The position numbers and the translations under genes are program-made. The notes under the pieces are model-generated. The model did no database searches, was not told the origin of the DNA, and was given only the letters and a program-made list of their open reading frames with translations. This document shows, one piece after another, positions 32,893 to 41,199 of a DNA stretch of 64,000 bases. The DNA lies in NCBI RefSeq assembly GCF_027853245.1, contig NZ_JAPTZM010000004.1. One strand, 5' to 3'. This stretch comes from Atlantibacter subterraneus. Lineage in GTDB: Bacteria; Pseudomonadota; Gammaproteobacteria; Enterobacterales; Enterobacteriaceae. The number at the start of each line of letters is the position of its first letter. Position 1 is the stretch's first letter.

Positions 32893-33524
32893 GCGGCCTC
32901 CTGCTGTTTGAGTTGTCTGAGCTTTGCGCGGTACTCATCGCGGATCCGGATGAAGTCTTCGCGGCGATAATTAGTCATCGGATGTGGGCCATTGAGCCAG
33001 TCAACACAGGCCTGTCCGTACCGTGCCACCAGCCCGGCTTCATAGTGTTTCGCTACAGTGGCTTCTTTCGCTGTGTACTTCCCGGCGCCGGCATTACATG
33101 ATTTGCATTGCTTATGGGCGTTGCGCTCTTCAAAGCGCAGTTCAGGGTTAGCGCCGACCGTCTTAAAGTGCCCACAGTCCCACTGGCCGCCATGCAGGTC
33201 AGGCGGGTTTAATTCCCCGCAACTTATGCAGGGCAGATGCCGGTCCCGGTACCGGATATAGGCATTGAAGGCCTGTTGTGCCTGGGCTTTGAAATAGGAA
33301 GCTGGCCTGAGTTCTTCGCGTTTCGCCCGGCGGCGCTGACGCCCGAGTTTCTCTTCGTCGCGCTGAAGCTTCAGGGCCTTGCGCTGTGCATCAGCCTGGT
33401 TCTTTGCGGTCTGCTCTTTGCCTACAGCGCTGGCGCATTCGAATGAGCAAACGACCTGTTCGTTCCGTACCGGGTGAAACCACTCCCTGCAGTGGATGCA
33501 TTTGCGACGAGGTTTTTTAGCCAT
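32889..33524 (-). CDS. ninG: Recombination protein NinG (Rap)
   Basis: 211 residues from the ATG at 33524 (MAKKPRRKCIHC), with GGGG five bases upstream; a GTG two codons earlier overlaps the previous stop and is the alternative. Typical NinG features: N-terminal Cys cluster CIHCREWF...CSFECA, central basic coiled coil, and CISCGELNPPDLHGGQWDCG ... CKSCNAGAG, an HNH-like metal site. Lambda Rap helps RecBCD-type recombination by binding branched DNA. Confidence 0.92.
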   Translation of the reverse strand: MAKKPRRKCIHCREWFHPVRNEQVVCSFECASAVGKEQTAKNQADAQRKALKLQRDEEKLGRQRRRAKREELRPASYFKAQAQQAFNAYIRYRDRHLPCISCGELNPPDLHGGQWDCGHFKTVGANPELRFEERNAHKQCKSCNAGAGKYTAKEATVAKHYEAGLVARYGQACVDWLNGPHPMTNYRREDFIRIRDEYRAKLRQLKQQEAA

Positions 33525-33526
33525 GC

Positions 33527-34126
33527 TCACCCCGCAAAATTCATCAGCTGCGCGGCGGCGTTCTCGGCCTCACGCTGGTCACGAAAAACGCGGGATAATA
33601 TCCAGCGCCAGAGCACATCCAGTGCGGCACGGTAGAGTTGCTGGAACTCTGCTTCGTCCATGCTGGCGAAAGAAATGCTGCGGGGGTGTTTGCGGAGGGT
33701 GCCGTCAGGCAGCTGGATGGTGTCGAAATGCCCGGCCTCAATGGTTACCCAGGCACGATACGCATCGAAGGATTTGCACAGGCTGATGCCGTTGGTAATG
33801 CGGCGGCTGGCCACCTGTTCCAGATATTGCTCAGCGGCATCCATCAGCGCGATTTCGTTCCCGCCAAAGGCGGCAAGGTATCTGGCGTAACCGTTAACCA
33901 GCCTGCGTTCGTTGGAAGATATCGCGCCGCCGGTCGGTTCCCAATAATCGAATCCCAGATTAAGTAGCGCGAAGAACTTACGGTGAAATGCCGGGTTGCG
34001 TAGCTGGCGAAACTCGGCTTCAAGTACCGCACCGAGCTTACATTTTGAATGCAGAAAATCGCTGGTCTCCGGCGTAGCGGGGATCAGGATTCCTGAGGAC
34101 TGCTTGATGAGTTGTAACTGCGCCAT
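33527..34126 (-). CDS. DUF1367 family protein
   Basis: 199 residues starting MAQLQLIKQSSGILIPATPE with LGAVLEAEFRQLRNPAFHRKFFALLNLGFDYW, the DUF1367 signature found in nin regions of enterobacterial lambdoid phages, and a C-terminal helical part (IWILSRVFRDQREAENAAAQ region). Role unknown; sits where NinB occurs in lambda and may serve recombination. GGAG precedes the ATG. Confidence 0.82.
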   Translation of the reverse strand: MAQLQLIKQSSGILIPATPETSDFLHSKCKLGAVLEAEFRQLRNPAFHRKFFALLNLGFDYWEPTGGAISSNERRLVNGYARYLAAFGGNEIALMDAAEQYLEQVASRRITNGISLCKSFDAYRAWVTIEAGHFDTIQLPDGTLRKHPRSISFASMDEAEFQQLYRAALDVLWRWILSRVFRDQREAENAAAQLMNFAG

Positions 34127-34160
34127 GGTGTTCTCCGTGGCGCATCAGGTCAACGGGTGT

Positions 34161-34451
34161 TCAGTCCGTTGATATCATAATATCAGAGGGTTGATTGACG
34201 TGGTAGCCGAGGCGGCGAAGAAAACGGGTTCCGGACGACAGATTGAAGACCCCTTCATCCTCCAGCAGCGGGCGGCATGACACAAGCCCATTTCTGGTGT
34301 AAACGAGACATCGACTTTCGAACGGCATAGAACCAATAACCTTGCCATCTGAGCGCCTGATAATGTCATACCAGTCGGGCTCAGATGATTTTGAAACACA
34401 CTCTCGCACAGCATCCCCCTGTTCAGCCTCAGGATATAGTTCAGTACTCAA
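34161..34451 (-). CDS. Hypothetical protein downstream of the DinI-like gene
   Basis: 96 residues from a TTG start at 34451 that directly follows the DinI-like stop; later in-frame starts are possible. Sequence (WYDIIRRSDGKVIGSMPFES, VYTRNGLVSCRPLL, FLRRLGYHV) suggests a small alpha-beta protein. Co-transcribed with the LexA-controlled gene, so probably SOS-responsive as well. Family not recognised. Confidence 0.55.
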   Translation of the reverse strand: MSTELYPEAEQGDAVRECVSKSSEPDWYDIIRRSDGKVIGSMPFESRCLVYTRNGLVSCRPLLEDEGVFNLSSGTRFLRRLGYHVNQPSDIMISTD

Positions 34452-34676
34452 TCAGTTGAACCACTCGTCAGCACTTTCCCAGGTTTCCTGCAGAATATTA
34501 GCGACCTCGTCTTTATCGCCACCAATGACGCTAAGTCCGTCATTAGGTGCCCGACGCACGGTGAGCTTGCACCCTTCGAAGCGTCTGTTTAATCGTTTTA
34601 AAAGCTCGTTTTCCAGCGCCGGGATCGCGCCATCAGGCAGTTTTTTTGTACGTTCGATAGTGACTTCAACCTTCAT
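34452..34676 (-). CDS. DinI-like SOS modulator
   Basis: 74 residues from the ATG at 34676: MKVEVTIERTKKLPDGAIPA ... VRRAPNDGLSVIGGDKDEVA ... ILQETWESADEWF, close to E. coli DinI in length and pattern. DinI family proteins bind RecA filaments and alter self-cleavage of LexA and phage repressors. A perfect-core LexA box lies 21 bases before the start, so it is induced by DNA damage. The gene sits in the early leftward operon between nin-type genes and P63C. Confidence 0.88.
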   Translation of the reverse strand: MKVEVTIERTKKLPDGAIPALENELLKRLNRRFEGCKLTVRRAPNDGLSVIGGDKDEVANILQETWESADEWFN

Positions 34677-34696
34677 GATCGTCCCTCTCATAAAAA

Positions 34697-34716
34697 TACT
34701 GTATAAATAAACAGTA
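34697..34716 (-). promoter_or_regulatory. LexA box upstream of the DinI-like gene
   Basis: tactgtataaataaacagta: CTG (34699-34701), ten bases, CAG (34712-34714), with the outer TA pairs also symmetric. It is a near-consensus SOS box placed over the expected promoter. Confidence 0.88.
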
Positions 34717-34800
34717 CACCCATACGGGAGAATGATCAACTTGATAAGCGCACAAATTGCGACACAGGTTTGAAAAGTTAAGTTGATGTAACCTATTGAA

Positions 34801-34825
34801 TAAAAAAGCCACTGTTTAAGTGGCT
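34801..34825 (-). terminator. Intrinsic terminator, minus strand
   Basis: AGCCAC (34807-34812) pairs with GTGGCT (34820-34825) and the minus strand continues with T6. It ends leftward early transcription reaching across the antisense P63C gene, before the SOS-controlled promoter. Confidence 0.7.
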
Positions 34826-34972
34826 TCGAGTTTTACCGTTAGGCCGCCTCTTCACTGATGCGGCACATTTGGGGAGATTTGTTCTTACCAGCGCCTCGGC
34901 AAACGGCGGCGGGACGGCGTTGCAATTACAGTTTGTTGGGTAATGGATTTTCAAACCTGCCAATTATCATTT

Positions 34973-34995
34973 GCACGTATCAACGTGCATATGAT
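34973..34995 (+). promoter_or_regulatory. Operator and -10 element of the P63C gene
   Basis: Inverted repeat GCACGT-ATCA-ACGTGC (34973-34988) followed immediately by TATGAT (34990-34995), about 37 bases before the ATG at 35032. A perfect palindrome between the -35 and -10 positions suggests a repressor that blocks polymerase, perhaps the P63C protein itself. No good -35 is visible. Confidence 0.5.
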
Positions 34996-35031
34996 TTAAT
35001 GCTTGTACTTTCACAGCACGAGTAAATAAAG

Positions 35032-36030
35032 ATGACCGACATTATTGAGCGCGAAGAAGATAACGAACCTGAGGGAAAGGCTAAAGGAGGCAGGGCTAAG
35101 GCTGCCAAAATGACTCCTGAAGAGCGGAAAGAGGCTGGTAAGCGCATGGCCGAAGCAAAAAAAGAGTTGGCTGCACTACCTGTAGCAGAATATGGATCGT
35201 CTGATACTCCGCTTAGAATCGGTGAAGTCGAGATTCAGTGCTACGTATTAAGTACAGGTGATCGCGTGCTTTCACAGCGTGGAATGGCGTCTGGTTTGGG
35301 AATGTCCACTACTGCCACTGAGCGACTATTGAATTTTGTTGGTGGAGATAGAATTAAACCATTCTTAAACAATGACATACTGCCGCTTATCGAAACTCCC
35401 ATTAAATTTAAGCATCCGGGCGGTGGTGGGATTGCATTCGGTTACCCGGCAACCATTTTGGCGGATATCTGCGATGCTATTCTTGCAGCACGCAAAGCCG
35501 GAACTCTTCAGAAACAACAAGCGCATATTGCCGAGCGTGCAGAGATACTTGTCAGAGGATTTGCTCGCGTCGGTATCGTTGCATTGGTTGATGAAGCAAC
35601 AGGATACCAAAAAGCCCGTGAACGTGATGCGCTTGCAAAATACCTTGAAGAATTTATTGCAAAAGAAATGCGCCCTTGGGTGAAAACTTATCCTGTGGAG
35701 TTTTTTGAGGAGCTATGCCGTCTACGCGGTGTAGAGTTTAAGAGCAACCTCCAAACCCCACGGTATTTTGGCCGATTAATAAACAACATTACCTATGAAC
35801 GGATGCTTCCTAACCTCCGTGAAGCGCTCAAAGCGGAGAAAAGAAAAGCCAATAAATCCGGGATAAAAATGCATCAGTTCCTTTCTGAGGATAGCGGCGC
35901 TGGCCTGCTCCAAAAGCGACTTATCGGTACTATCGATTTTATGAAGGCCAGCAGGACTTATGAAGAATTTATAGAGCTTCTAGATAGGGTTTATCCGGTT
36001 GTTCCGGATTTAGATGTAAAAGCAGAATGA
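35032..36030 (+). CDS. P63C domain-containing protein
   Basis: 332 residues. N-terminus is charged and Lys-rich (EREEDNEPEGKAKGGRAKAA); the middle contains the phage DNA-binding type segment CYVLSTGDRVLSQRGMASGL ... GFARVGIVALVDEATGYQKA, and the C-terminus the P63C domain (WVKTYPVEFFEELCRLRG, RYFGRLINNITYERMLPNLR). The family combines antirepressor-like recognition segments with P63C; function is not established. It is on the plus strand within a minus-strand operon with its own promoter and terminator, so it is expressed independently, perhaps in the lysogen. Confidence 0.85.
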   Translation: MTDIIEREEDNEPEGKAKGGRAKAAKMTPEERKEAGKRMAEAKKELAALPVAEYGSSDTPLRIGEVEIQCYVLSTGDRVLSQRGMASGLGMSTTATERLLNFVGGDRIKPFLNNDILPLIETPIKFKHPGGGGIAFGYPATILADICDAILAARKAGTLQKQQAHIAERAEILVRGFARVGIVALVDEATGYQKARERDALAKYLEEFIAKEMRPWVKTYPVEFFEELCRLRGVEFKSNLQTPRYFGRLINNITYERMLPNLREALKAEKRKANKSGIKMHQFLSEDSGAGLLQKRLIGTIDFMKASRTYEEFIELLDRVYPVVPDLDVKAE

Positions 36031-36036
36031 TCCTTT

Positions 36037-36060
36037 ACCCGACTCCTGAGTCGGGTTTTT
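36037..36060 (+). terminator. Terminator after the P63C gene
   Basis: ACCCGACT/AGTCGGGT stem (36037-36056) followed by a T-run on the plus strand, 7 bases past the stop. Confidence 0.85.
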
Positions 36061-36113
36061 TATTTTTGATGTGTGATATGCATAACCGGCAAAGTTATCA
36101 ACGATTATTTCTC

Positions 36114-36863
36114 TCACGCGTAATCCTCCATGGCCGCGGCCAGCGAACGGGCCGCAGTGACTATCGCCGGTACCGGCATTTTTTCCAGCCACATGCGGTT
36201 GATGTGGTGCTTCAGGCGACACTGGTGGTGCGCCGGCAGATCCCCGGCGATTTCTACCTGTGAATAGACCATGCCTACTTCAGCGGGCCATACTGTTTCC
36301 GGCACTTCCACCAGCAGCAGGTTTTCCAGCTCAACGATACGGTTGGTTGCGTATTGCATCAGGTGATCATGCTCTGCTCGCTCAGATACTCCATTCTTAA
36401 CAAAACTAATCCAGTGTGTTTTGTCATTTTTCCCGGTACGTTGCCACACTGCTGGTTTTTCATCGGTAAGGGCCAGTATCTGGCTAACGGGGATCTGCAC
36501 CTCACTCCATTTAAAAATTAAAACGCCGTGAGGCCTCAGGACGCGAAACGCCTCAGCAAACCCAATACGCAAATCATCTCGCCAGGTTTCCCGGTTCAAT
36601 TTTCCGTACTTTTTACCCTGCCAGCCATTGGGGCCAACACGTTCAAGATGCGGCGGATCGAACACCACCACCGGAAACGTAGCGCCGGCGAACGGCAGCG
36701 CGCGGAAGTCGGCGATCACATCCGGACTGATGACCAAATGGCGTCCGTCACAGAGGGTGTGCTCCTCGGCGCGGATGTCGCTGAATACGGCGCGCTGATC
36801 CTGCTTATCGAACCAGAACATGCGAGAGCCACAGCACATGTCCAAAATAGTCTGCTCAGCCAT
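36114..36863 (-). CDS. Phage class I SAM-dependent DNA methyltransferase
   Basis: 249 residues. Motif I ILDMCCGSRMFWFDKQD at residues 6-20 and motif IV VFDPPHLERV near residue 66; the region FRVLRPHGVLIFKWSEVQIP follows the catalytic motif. Type of target base not visible (DPPH is an amino-methyltransferase-type motif). C-terminal third contains HHINRMW and may bind DNA or another factor. Could protect phage DNA or regulate expression; stands at the end of the leftward early operon. Confidence 0.82.
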   Translation of the reverse strand: MAEQTILDMCCGSRMFWFDKQDQRAVFSDIRAEEHTLCDGRHLVISPDVIADFRALPFAGATFPVVVFDPPHLERVGPNGWQGKKYGKLNRETWRDDLRIGFAEAFRVLRPHGVLIFKWSEVQIPVSQILALTDEKPAVWQRTGKNDKTHWISFVKNGVSERAEHDHLMQYATNRIVELENLLLVEVPETVWPAEVGMVYSQVEIAGDLPAHHQCRLKHHINRMWLEKMPVPAIVTAARSLAAAMEDYA

Positions 36864-37253
36864 TTACTCCCCCTTGATACTGAGGCCAGCGACCCGCAAT
36901 GCATGCTCAACATCGAACCGAGACAGCCAAGCCCCACCATCTTTTGGGATCATGACGCTGCGCTCTGTTTCGTTGATGGGATGCCCAGGGCGAACTGAAT
37001 AACCCGTTGGAAGAGTGACTGTCCTGCGCCGCGCTTTTAGAAGAGCTTTATGGGCGGAATCGTTATTGGACGAGAGCTCAGCAATCCGCTTCTCTGCGGC
37101 TTCCAGTGCAGCTATCAGCTCGTCGGTATAGTTCTCTACCGCTGATGCCATAATCCGCAGTTCATCGGTATGCGATTCCATGGTGAGGCGAGACAAGCGG
37201 TGTTGATTGGCATGTTTCGGTACGCCTAATAACTCGTGCTTGTTGATGGTCAT
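36864..37253 (-). CDS. Hypothetical early protein
   Basis: 129 residues beginning MTINKHELLGVPKHANQHRL, with a central helix rich in Glu and Ala (TDELIAALEAAEKRIAELSS) that likely forms a coiled coil. Overlaps the upstream ead-like gene by 4 bases and abuts the methyltransferase. Such accessory proteins are usual between the replication genes and nin genes of lambdoid phages. Function unknown. Confidence 0.65.
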   Translation of the reverse strand: MTINKHELLGVPKHANQHRLSRLTMESHTDELRIMASAVENYTDELIAALEAAEKRIAELSSNNDSAHKALLKARRRTVTLPTGYSVRPGHPINETERSVMIPKDGGAWLSRFDVEHALRVAGLSIKGE

Positions 37254-37873
37254 GACAAGGCTCCCTGGCGAAGTTTGGCGGCGAGATCCTCAAGTTCGTT
37301 AGCCTGCATATCCAGCGCAGCTATCACGGACCCCAAAGCGAAAGTATCTGGGTGAAGTGACATCTTCTCTTCACGCTTTTTCTTCGCCAGATCTTCCAAC
37401 GTACTGGCCCGCACTTCAGCCAGGAAGGCGTCGGTTGCTTTGAACGGGTTTTCGGCTTCAACATCGCGAGAAACATAGGCGTTAATTTCAGATACGTAAT
37501 CCAGCGGAACGCCAGCCATCATGCAGTCCTCGCCCTCGGATAAATATTCCAGGTGGTTTTCACTGATATCAGTGAGCAGGCGTAGCATCTGCCCGTTTTC
37601 TGCCGCCAGCGCGTCACGCTCAGCTTTCAGTTTCTCGATCACGCTGACCACATCGCCTACCCCGTCTTCACCAACAGCCTGCATCATGGCTTTTTCCCAC
37701 TCGATTTCGGCTCTGACAGCGGCGTCACGTTCCAGGCAGGCAGTTCGGGCCGCTGCAAGTGCGCCGTCCAGACGCCCCGCCAGTTCGGTCAGCAGTTGCG
37801 CCGTCTGCGGATTTTCATACTTTGCGGTCACATAGGTGGCGCGAATTAACTGCTCATTGCTCATGTCTTTCAT
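37250..37873 (-). CDS. Ead/Ea22-like protein
   Basis: 207 residues. Long coiled coil over residues about 45-95 (LDGALAAARTACLERDAAVR, IEKLKAERDALAAENGQMLR) and the pattern NPFKATDAFLAEVRASTLED near the C-terminus, which is common in Ead/Ea22-type proteins of enterobacterial prophages. Overlaps neighbours by 4 bases on each side. Function unknown. Confidence 0.75.
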   Translation of the reverse strand: MKDMSNEQLIRATYVTAKYENPQTAQLLTELAGRLDGALAAARTACLERDAAVRAEIEWEKAMMQAVGEDGVGDVVSVIEKLKAERDALAAENGQMLRLLTDISENHLEYLSEGEDCMMAGVPLDYVSEINAYVSRDVEAENPFKATDAFLAEVRASTLEDLAKKKREEKMSLHPDTFALGSVIAALDMQANELEDLAAKLRQGALS

Positions 37874-38190
37874 GCGCGGGCACTCCCGAAGATTTTATGA
37901 AGGTGATAGCCCTGCCAGTTCTGGCGGCATACTGACGCTACGGACGGCGCTGCAGGTTTAGATTTTTTAGCCCTGGGTGAGCTAATTTTTGTCTGCCAGC
38001 GCTGAACAAGTCGGTATTCAGGGTGTGCTGGCTTACCAATATTTTTCACGACGCCAAGACGAACCAGCCGCCCCAGAATTGCGTGGGTGTGTTTGTTGGT
38101 CCAACCGAGCTGTCGTTCCAGCCGACGTGGTGTGGCGGTTTTCTCCTGTTCGAGAAAGGTGATTATTGCAATCTGATCTTTGCTGCGCAT
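37870..38190 (-). CDS. Winged-helix protein next to replication genes
   Basis: 106 residues. Residues 5-60 form a winged helix (IAIITFLEQEKTATPRRLER, QLGWTNKHTHAILGRLVRLG) and the C-terminus is basic. Located 2 bases after the P-type gene. Could be a regulator of early transcription or a replication accessory protein. Confidence 0.7.
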   Translation of the reverse strand: MRSKDQIAIITFLEQEKTATPRRLERQLGWTNKHTHAILGRLVRLGVVKNIGKPAHPEYRLVQRWQTKISSPRAKKSKPAAPSVASVCRQNWQGYHLHKIFGSARA

Positions 38191-38192
38191 GA

Positions 38193-38924
38193 TTAAACCC
38201 TCCCGCCTTTAAGCCCAAACTTCGCCCGGATTTCCTGAATTTTCGCCATCCCCTGCTCACGCGTAACAGGTTTGCTGCCCAGCACAGGCAGACGAGCAAC
38301 CGGCTCAGGAATGACTTCACCAGCGCGAATGCGTTTCACCATTTTCGCCAGCTCTTCACCGGCTTTGCGGTTAAGTTCCATGTCAGTGAGCCCGTATGAG
38401 CGCATCTGTTGGTACAGGGTTGTGACCAGCCAGTAGCTGGCGCGGTATTTCACGGTGCGTGGGGTGATGTCGTTGTCAGGCCACGGATACGACTCGGCAT
38501 CGTTGTAACGGCTGCGGTTGCGGCAGTACTCGTAAACCAGCTTTACCAGCTCGTTCTGGTCAGGCAGACCCACGGCGGCGCTTTCCTCGGCGCGGCACCA
38601 TGCCACGAACTGACCGGGCGACGGCATGAACGGTTTTTCCTGAGTGCGGGCAATGCGCATACCAGCGTCGACCTGAGCGAAGCTGGTGATCCCGTTTTCC
38701 GCAAAAGCCAGCAGCCACTGCCGACGGAATTCGTCGATATCAGCCTGGGTTTTAAAAACGGACATGCTGGCCGGGAACGCGGCGCGCAGCTGGCGAAACA
38801 ACTCATTGAATACCTGGGCGGCATGCTCCTGGCGGGGTTCGGATTGCTGCTCCGGCATACCCATCGCGACGCGGCGCATGTGCTCACGATCGAAATTCCG
38901 CATCTCGGTACCAATGTTTTTCAT
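38193..38924 (-). CDS. P: Replication protein P (helicase loader type)
   Basis: 243 residues: FDREHMRRVAMGMPEQQSEP at the start, then FNELFRQLRAAFPASM ... WLLAFAENGITSFAQVDAGMRIAR ... FMPSPGQFVAWCR, the lambda P pattern. Brings the host DnaB helicase to the O-bound origin. Overlaps the end of the O-type gene by 4 bases, as in lambda. Complete. Confidence 0.92.
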   Translation of the reverse strand: MKNIGTEMRNFDREHMRRVAMGMPEQQSEPRQEHAAQVFNELFRQLRAAFPASMSVFKTQADIDEFRRQWLLAFAENGITSFAQVDAGMRIARTQEKPFMPSPGQFVAWCRAEESAAVGLPDQNELVKLVYEYCRNRSRYNDAESYPWPDNDITPRTVKYRASYWLVTTLYQQMRSYGLTDMELNRKAGEELAKMVKRIRAGEVIPEPVARLPVLGSKPVTREQGMAKIQEIRAKFGLKGGRV

Positions 38925-39952
38925 GGCAGCAGGCCCTCCGCCCAGTCTGTGTTATCGAAATCCAGCGGCGTTGCGCTGGCGCGGGAGTTTTTCGGTTTAC
39001 GTGCGCGTTGCGTGGTCAGCGTGTCCCAGTGTTTGCGAAGGCCGGACGGGCTCAGGATGTTGCTGTCCCAGAAATCGTCCTCGCTGGCCCACACGAGCAG
39101 CTCACAAATCTCGCGGTGGGTCCGGCGGTCAATCATGCGCATCAGGCGAACAGTGTTTGCCCATTCAACCCATTTCGGTTCTGAAAGGCTGGCATTGACC
39201 ACCAGGAGTTTCTGGTAAATCCAGCGCGCGGCTTTGAGGTCGTCAGCCGTTCCCCAGGATTTGCCTGACGGGGTGTAAATTCCGTCAGTGGCTTCGGGGT
39301 GACGAGAGAGAAATTTTTCAGTGGCGTCGTTACGGGATTCGTCAGAATTCCGAAACGAAGATCTTTTAATGTTTTTATTATTGTTATTACCTTGTTGTTC
39401 ATGATTCGCGGGTTTATGCGCGGCTATTTGCGCGGGCTTATTCGCGGCATCACCATCCAAACCCGCGCCGTTACTGGGTTCGTTATGCGCGGACTTATGC
39501 TCGCTGTTAAGCGCGCCCTTATTCGCGGGCAAATCGTCCATTTTTTGAGCATATGCGGCATAATTTGTGATGGTTATCACAGTGCCTTTCCGGCGCTCGC
39601 CAGCCCTTGAAATCATTCCTTCCCGCTCGAATATGTCCAGCATTCTGTCAACCGTATGGCGGCTGGTTGGCTGCCCGTTACGGTCGCAGAGATTCAGCCC
39701 CAGATCGGCTGAGGTGGTCACCAGTTGTCCGGTTTGCAGTGGCCATTGACGCCCCTTAAAACTCGCTGTGTACGGCTGTCGGGCGGCATTCAGCAGAAGG
39801 TTGTCCCACAGCGTGCGCAGGAAAACATCTTTAGACCAGGGTTGTTTAAGCACACTCCGGTACAACGGGATGAATCCGGTCTTCTGGTTTTCCATCCGGT
39901 TGCTCCTGGCGGCGGAATGCGCCGCAAAATTGGCGTAGGCGACATTCGACAT
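38921..39952 (-). CDS. O: Replication initiator O
   Basis: 343 residues; the ATG at 39952 has GGGAGG upstream, and an alternative ATG at 39895 also has AGGAG. N-terminal winged-helix domain binds origin repeats (FIPLYRSVLKQPWSKDVFLR, TSRHTVDRMLDIFEREGMIS), then a low-complexity linker with repeated AHKPANH/ANKPAQ units encoded by the origin iterons (residues about 145-185), and a C-terminal domain for P contact. Phage replication initiator. Confidence 0.9.
   Translation of the reverse strand: MSNVAYANFAAHSAARSNRMENQKTGFIPLYRSVLKQPWSKDVFLRTLWDNLLLNAARQPYTASFKGRQWPLQTGQLVTTSADLGLNLCDRNGQPTSRHTVDRMLDIFEREGMISRAGERRKGTVITITNYAAYAQKMDDLPANKGALNSEHKSAHNEPSNGAGLDGDAANKPAQIAAHKPANHEQQGNNNNKNIKRSSFRNSDESRNDATEKFLSRHPEATDGIYTPSGKSWGTADDLKAARWIYQKLLVVNASLSEPKWVEWANTVRLMRMIDRRTHREICELLVWASEDDFWDSNILSPSGLRKHWDTLTTQRARKPKNSRASATPLDFDNTDWAEGLLP
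39360..39530. other. Phage replication origin inside the O gene
   Basis: Four similar blocks resembling cgcggnTTATkCGCG lie at about 39405-39424, 39429-39448, 39485-39504 and 39509-39529 (for example gcgcgggcttattcgcgg). Beside them, 39361-39392 is an AT-rich stretch (ttttaatgtttttattattg). Iterons plus an AT-rich block within O is the lambda origin layout; here it lies in the linker-encoding part. Confidence 0.75.
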
Positions 39953-39992
39953 AGCTATGCCTCCCGCGCCTGGTAATTTAAATTAGCCTTTG

Positions 39993-40322
39993 TCATAATG
40001 ACCTCGCGATTGCTGACCGTAATTGCACCCGAAGGCCGAAGTGTTGGCGCACATCGGTCTTCACCCTTTCAGAACAGCCCGCACTGTTCGGTGCGCTTAA
40101 CGCGCTTTTCTTCGAACCTGTCGGCTGAGGTTGTTTGTTTCTCTGCCCACAACTTCGCATGTCGTAAAACATCATCGAAAATTTTCCCTTTGCGGCTTGC
40201 CTGAGACATGCGCCGGTATAAATCCACGGCCTGGAATGCCCCCCCTGAGCCACCGGCACCGGAAAACCCAGGCGAACAAGCTCTTCGCGGACATGCTTCT
40301 CGATAAATTGCTCATGGTTCAT
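39993..40322 (-). CDS. Hypothetical early protein between CII-position gene and O
   Basis: 109 residues, MNHEQFIEKHVREELVRLGF, with a short region WIYTGACLRQAAKGKFSMMF and a basic C-terminus. No recognised family. The gene lies between the CII-position regulator and O in the leftward early operon. Confidence 0.55.
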   Translation of the reverse strand: MNHEQFIEKHVREELVRLGFPVPVAQGGHSRPWIYTGACLRQAAKGKFSMMFYDMRSCGQRNKQPQPTGSKKSALSAPNSAGCSERVKTDVRQHFGLRVQLRSAIARSL

Positions 40323-40334
40323 AAGCAGCCCCGG

Positions 40335-40868
40335 TTACATGACGCCCAGCATTGAGGTGACCATCGTCATCAGCGGCCCGACCTGCTCGGGCATCAGGCG
40401 AAACAACGACGCGATCCCCTCGCTCACCTCTTTCAGCTTCTGATGTTCAGGCGCTTTCATCAGCACGGCCTGTTTAGCTTCTGCGCACTCTTTCATCGCC
40501 GTCGCTACGCGCGAAAGGATGTCTTCCTGAGGAATAAGCCGCGTACGAAACTCGAGCGGAAGAACATTCAGAATTGCCGGGGTTAACTCGCAAATGTTGT
40601 CGCGAGCGTAAGCGGTGTCGCCGTCCAGCCAGCGGAATAGCTTTTGGCGCTGGCGGTTGATTTCAGTCGGGAACTCCAGGCCGCCGCCGCTGAGTTGATA
40701 TTCCTCAACAATCAATCCGGCCACCACGTCCTGGTTATCGATCGCAGCCGCCCAGGCACGAACAGCTGCACGAAGCTGCTGGTGGGTAAACTCCGGCTTC
40801 GCCTGAGAACGATTTATCATCGTTACCGGAATTGTTCCGGTACTCTGTTGAAAATGAAGTGATTGCAT
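40335..40868 (-). CDS. Regulatory protein in CII position (YmfL/YdaT-like)
   Basis: 177 residues. Contains FTHQQLRAAVRAWAAAIDNQ and SGGGLEFPTEINRQRQKLFRWLDGD and is mostly helical. Located directly downstream of the YdaS/Cro-like gene, as ydaT follows ydaS in Rac and cII follows cro in lambda. Likely a transcription regulator of early genes; exact family uncertain. AGGAG precedes the ATG. Confidence 0.6.
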   Translation of the reverse strand: MQSLHFQQSTGTIPVTMINRSQAKPEFTHQQLRAAVRAWAAAIDNQDVVAGLIVEEYQLSGGGLEFPTEINRQRQKLFRWLDGDTAYARDNICELTPAILNVLPLEFRTRLIPQEDILSRVATAMKECAEAKQAVLMKAPEHQKLKEVSEGIASLFRLMPEQVGPLMTMVTSMLGVM

Positions 40869-40870
40869 GG

Positions 40871-41095
40871 TTACTCCTGTTTCGGAAGACCATCGGTTGG
40901 GTTGGGGTATAGATCGGGGCGCAGTTCGTGGGGAGTTACGCCGGTGGCTGCGTAGATTTGAAGGACCCGATCAGCAGGAACCACACCCCGGTACCGGTTT
41001 TTCCAGCGGCTGACTGACATCGGCTTGATGCCCAGCATAGTTGCGAGATTTGTTGCAGTGCCAGCGGACTTAATGGCTTTTGTTAACCCGTTCAT
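40871..41095 (-). CDS. Cro-position repressor, YdaS family
   Basis: 74 residues from the ATG at 41095: MNGLTKAIKSAGTATNLATM ... IKPMSVSRWKNRYRGVVPAD, a helix-turn-helix of the YdaS type. A longer reading from 41170 passes through the operators and is discarded. It is the first gene of the leftward early transcript from pR and is divergent from the CI-type repressor, with the three operators between them. Confidence 0.85.
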   Translation of the reverse strand: MNGLTKAIKSAGTATNLATMLGIKPMSVSRWKNRYRGVVPADRVLQIYAATGVTPHELRPDLYPNPTDGLPKQE

Positions 41096-41122
41096 CGTTG
41101 TCTCCGATTTGAATACAATCAA

Positions 41123-41188
41123 ATTAAGCCTGAGACTTAATTTATTGTCAAGCCTGAGACGAATTTTCAAGTTTAAGCAAAAGGCTTA
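41123..41188. promoter_or_regulatory. Right operators (three sites) and pR promoter
   Basis: Three related palindromic sites: 41125-41139 (taagcctgagactta), 41149-41163 (caagcctgagacgaa) and 41174-41188 (taagcaaaaggctta), consensus near TAAGYCTNAGRCTTA. On the minus strand a TTGACA (41151-41146) and a -10 at 41128-41123 are 17 bases apart, overlapping the first two sites, so repressor binding would shut the YdaS/Cro transcript. The same site type recurs at 43497-43558. Confidence 0.75.
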
Positions 41189-41199
41189 TTCTTCTAACC

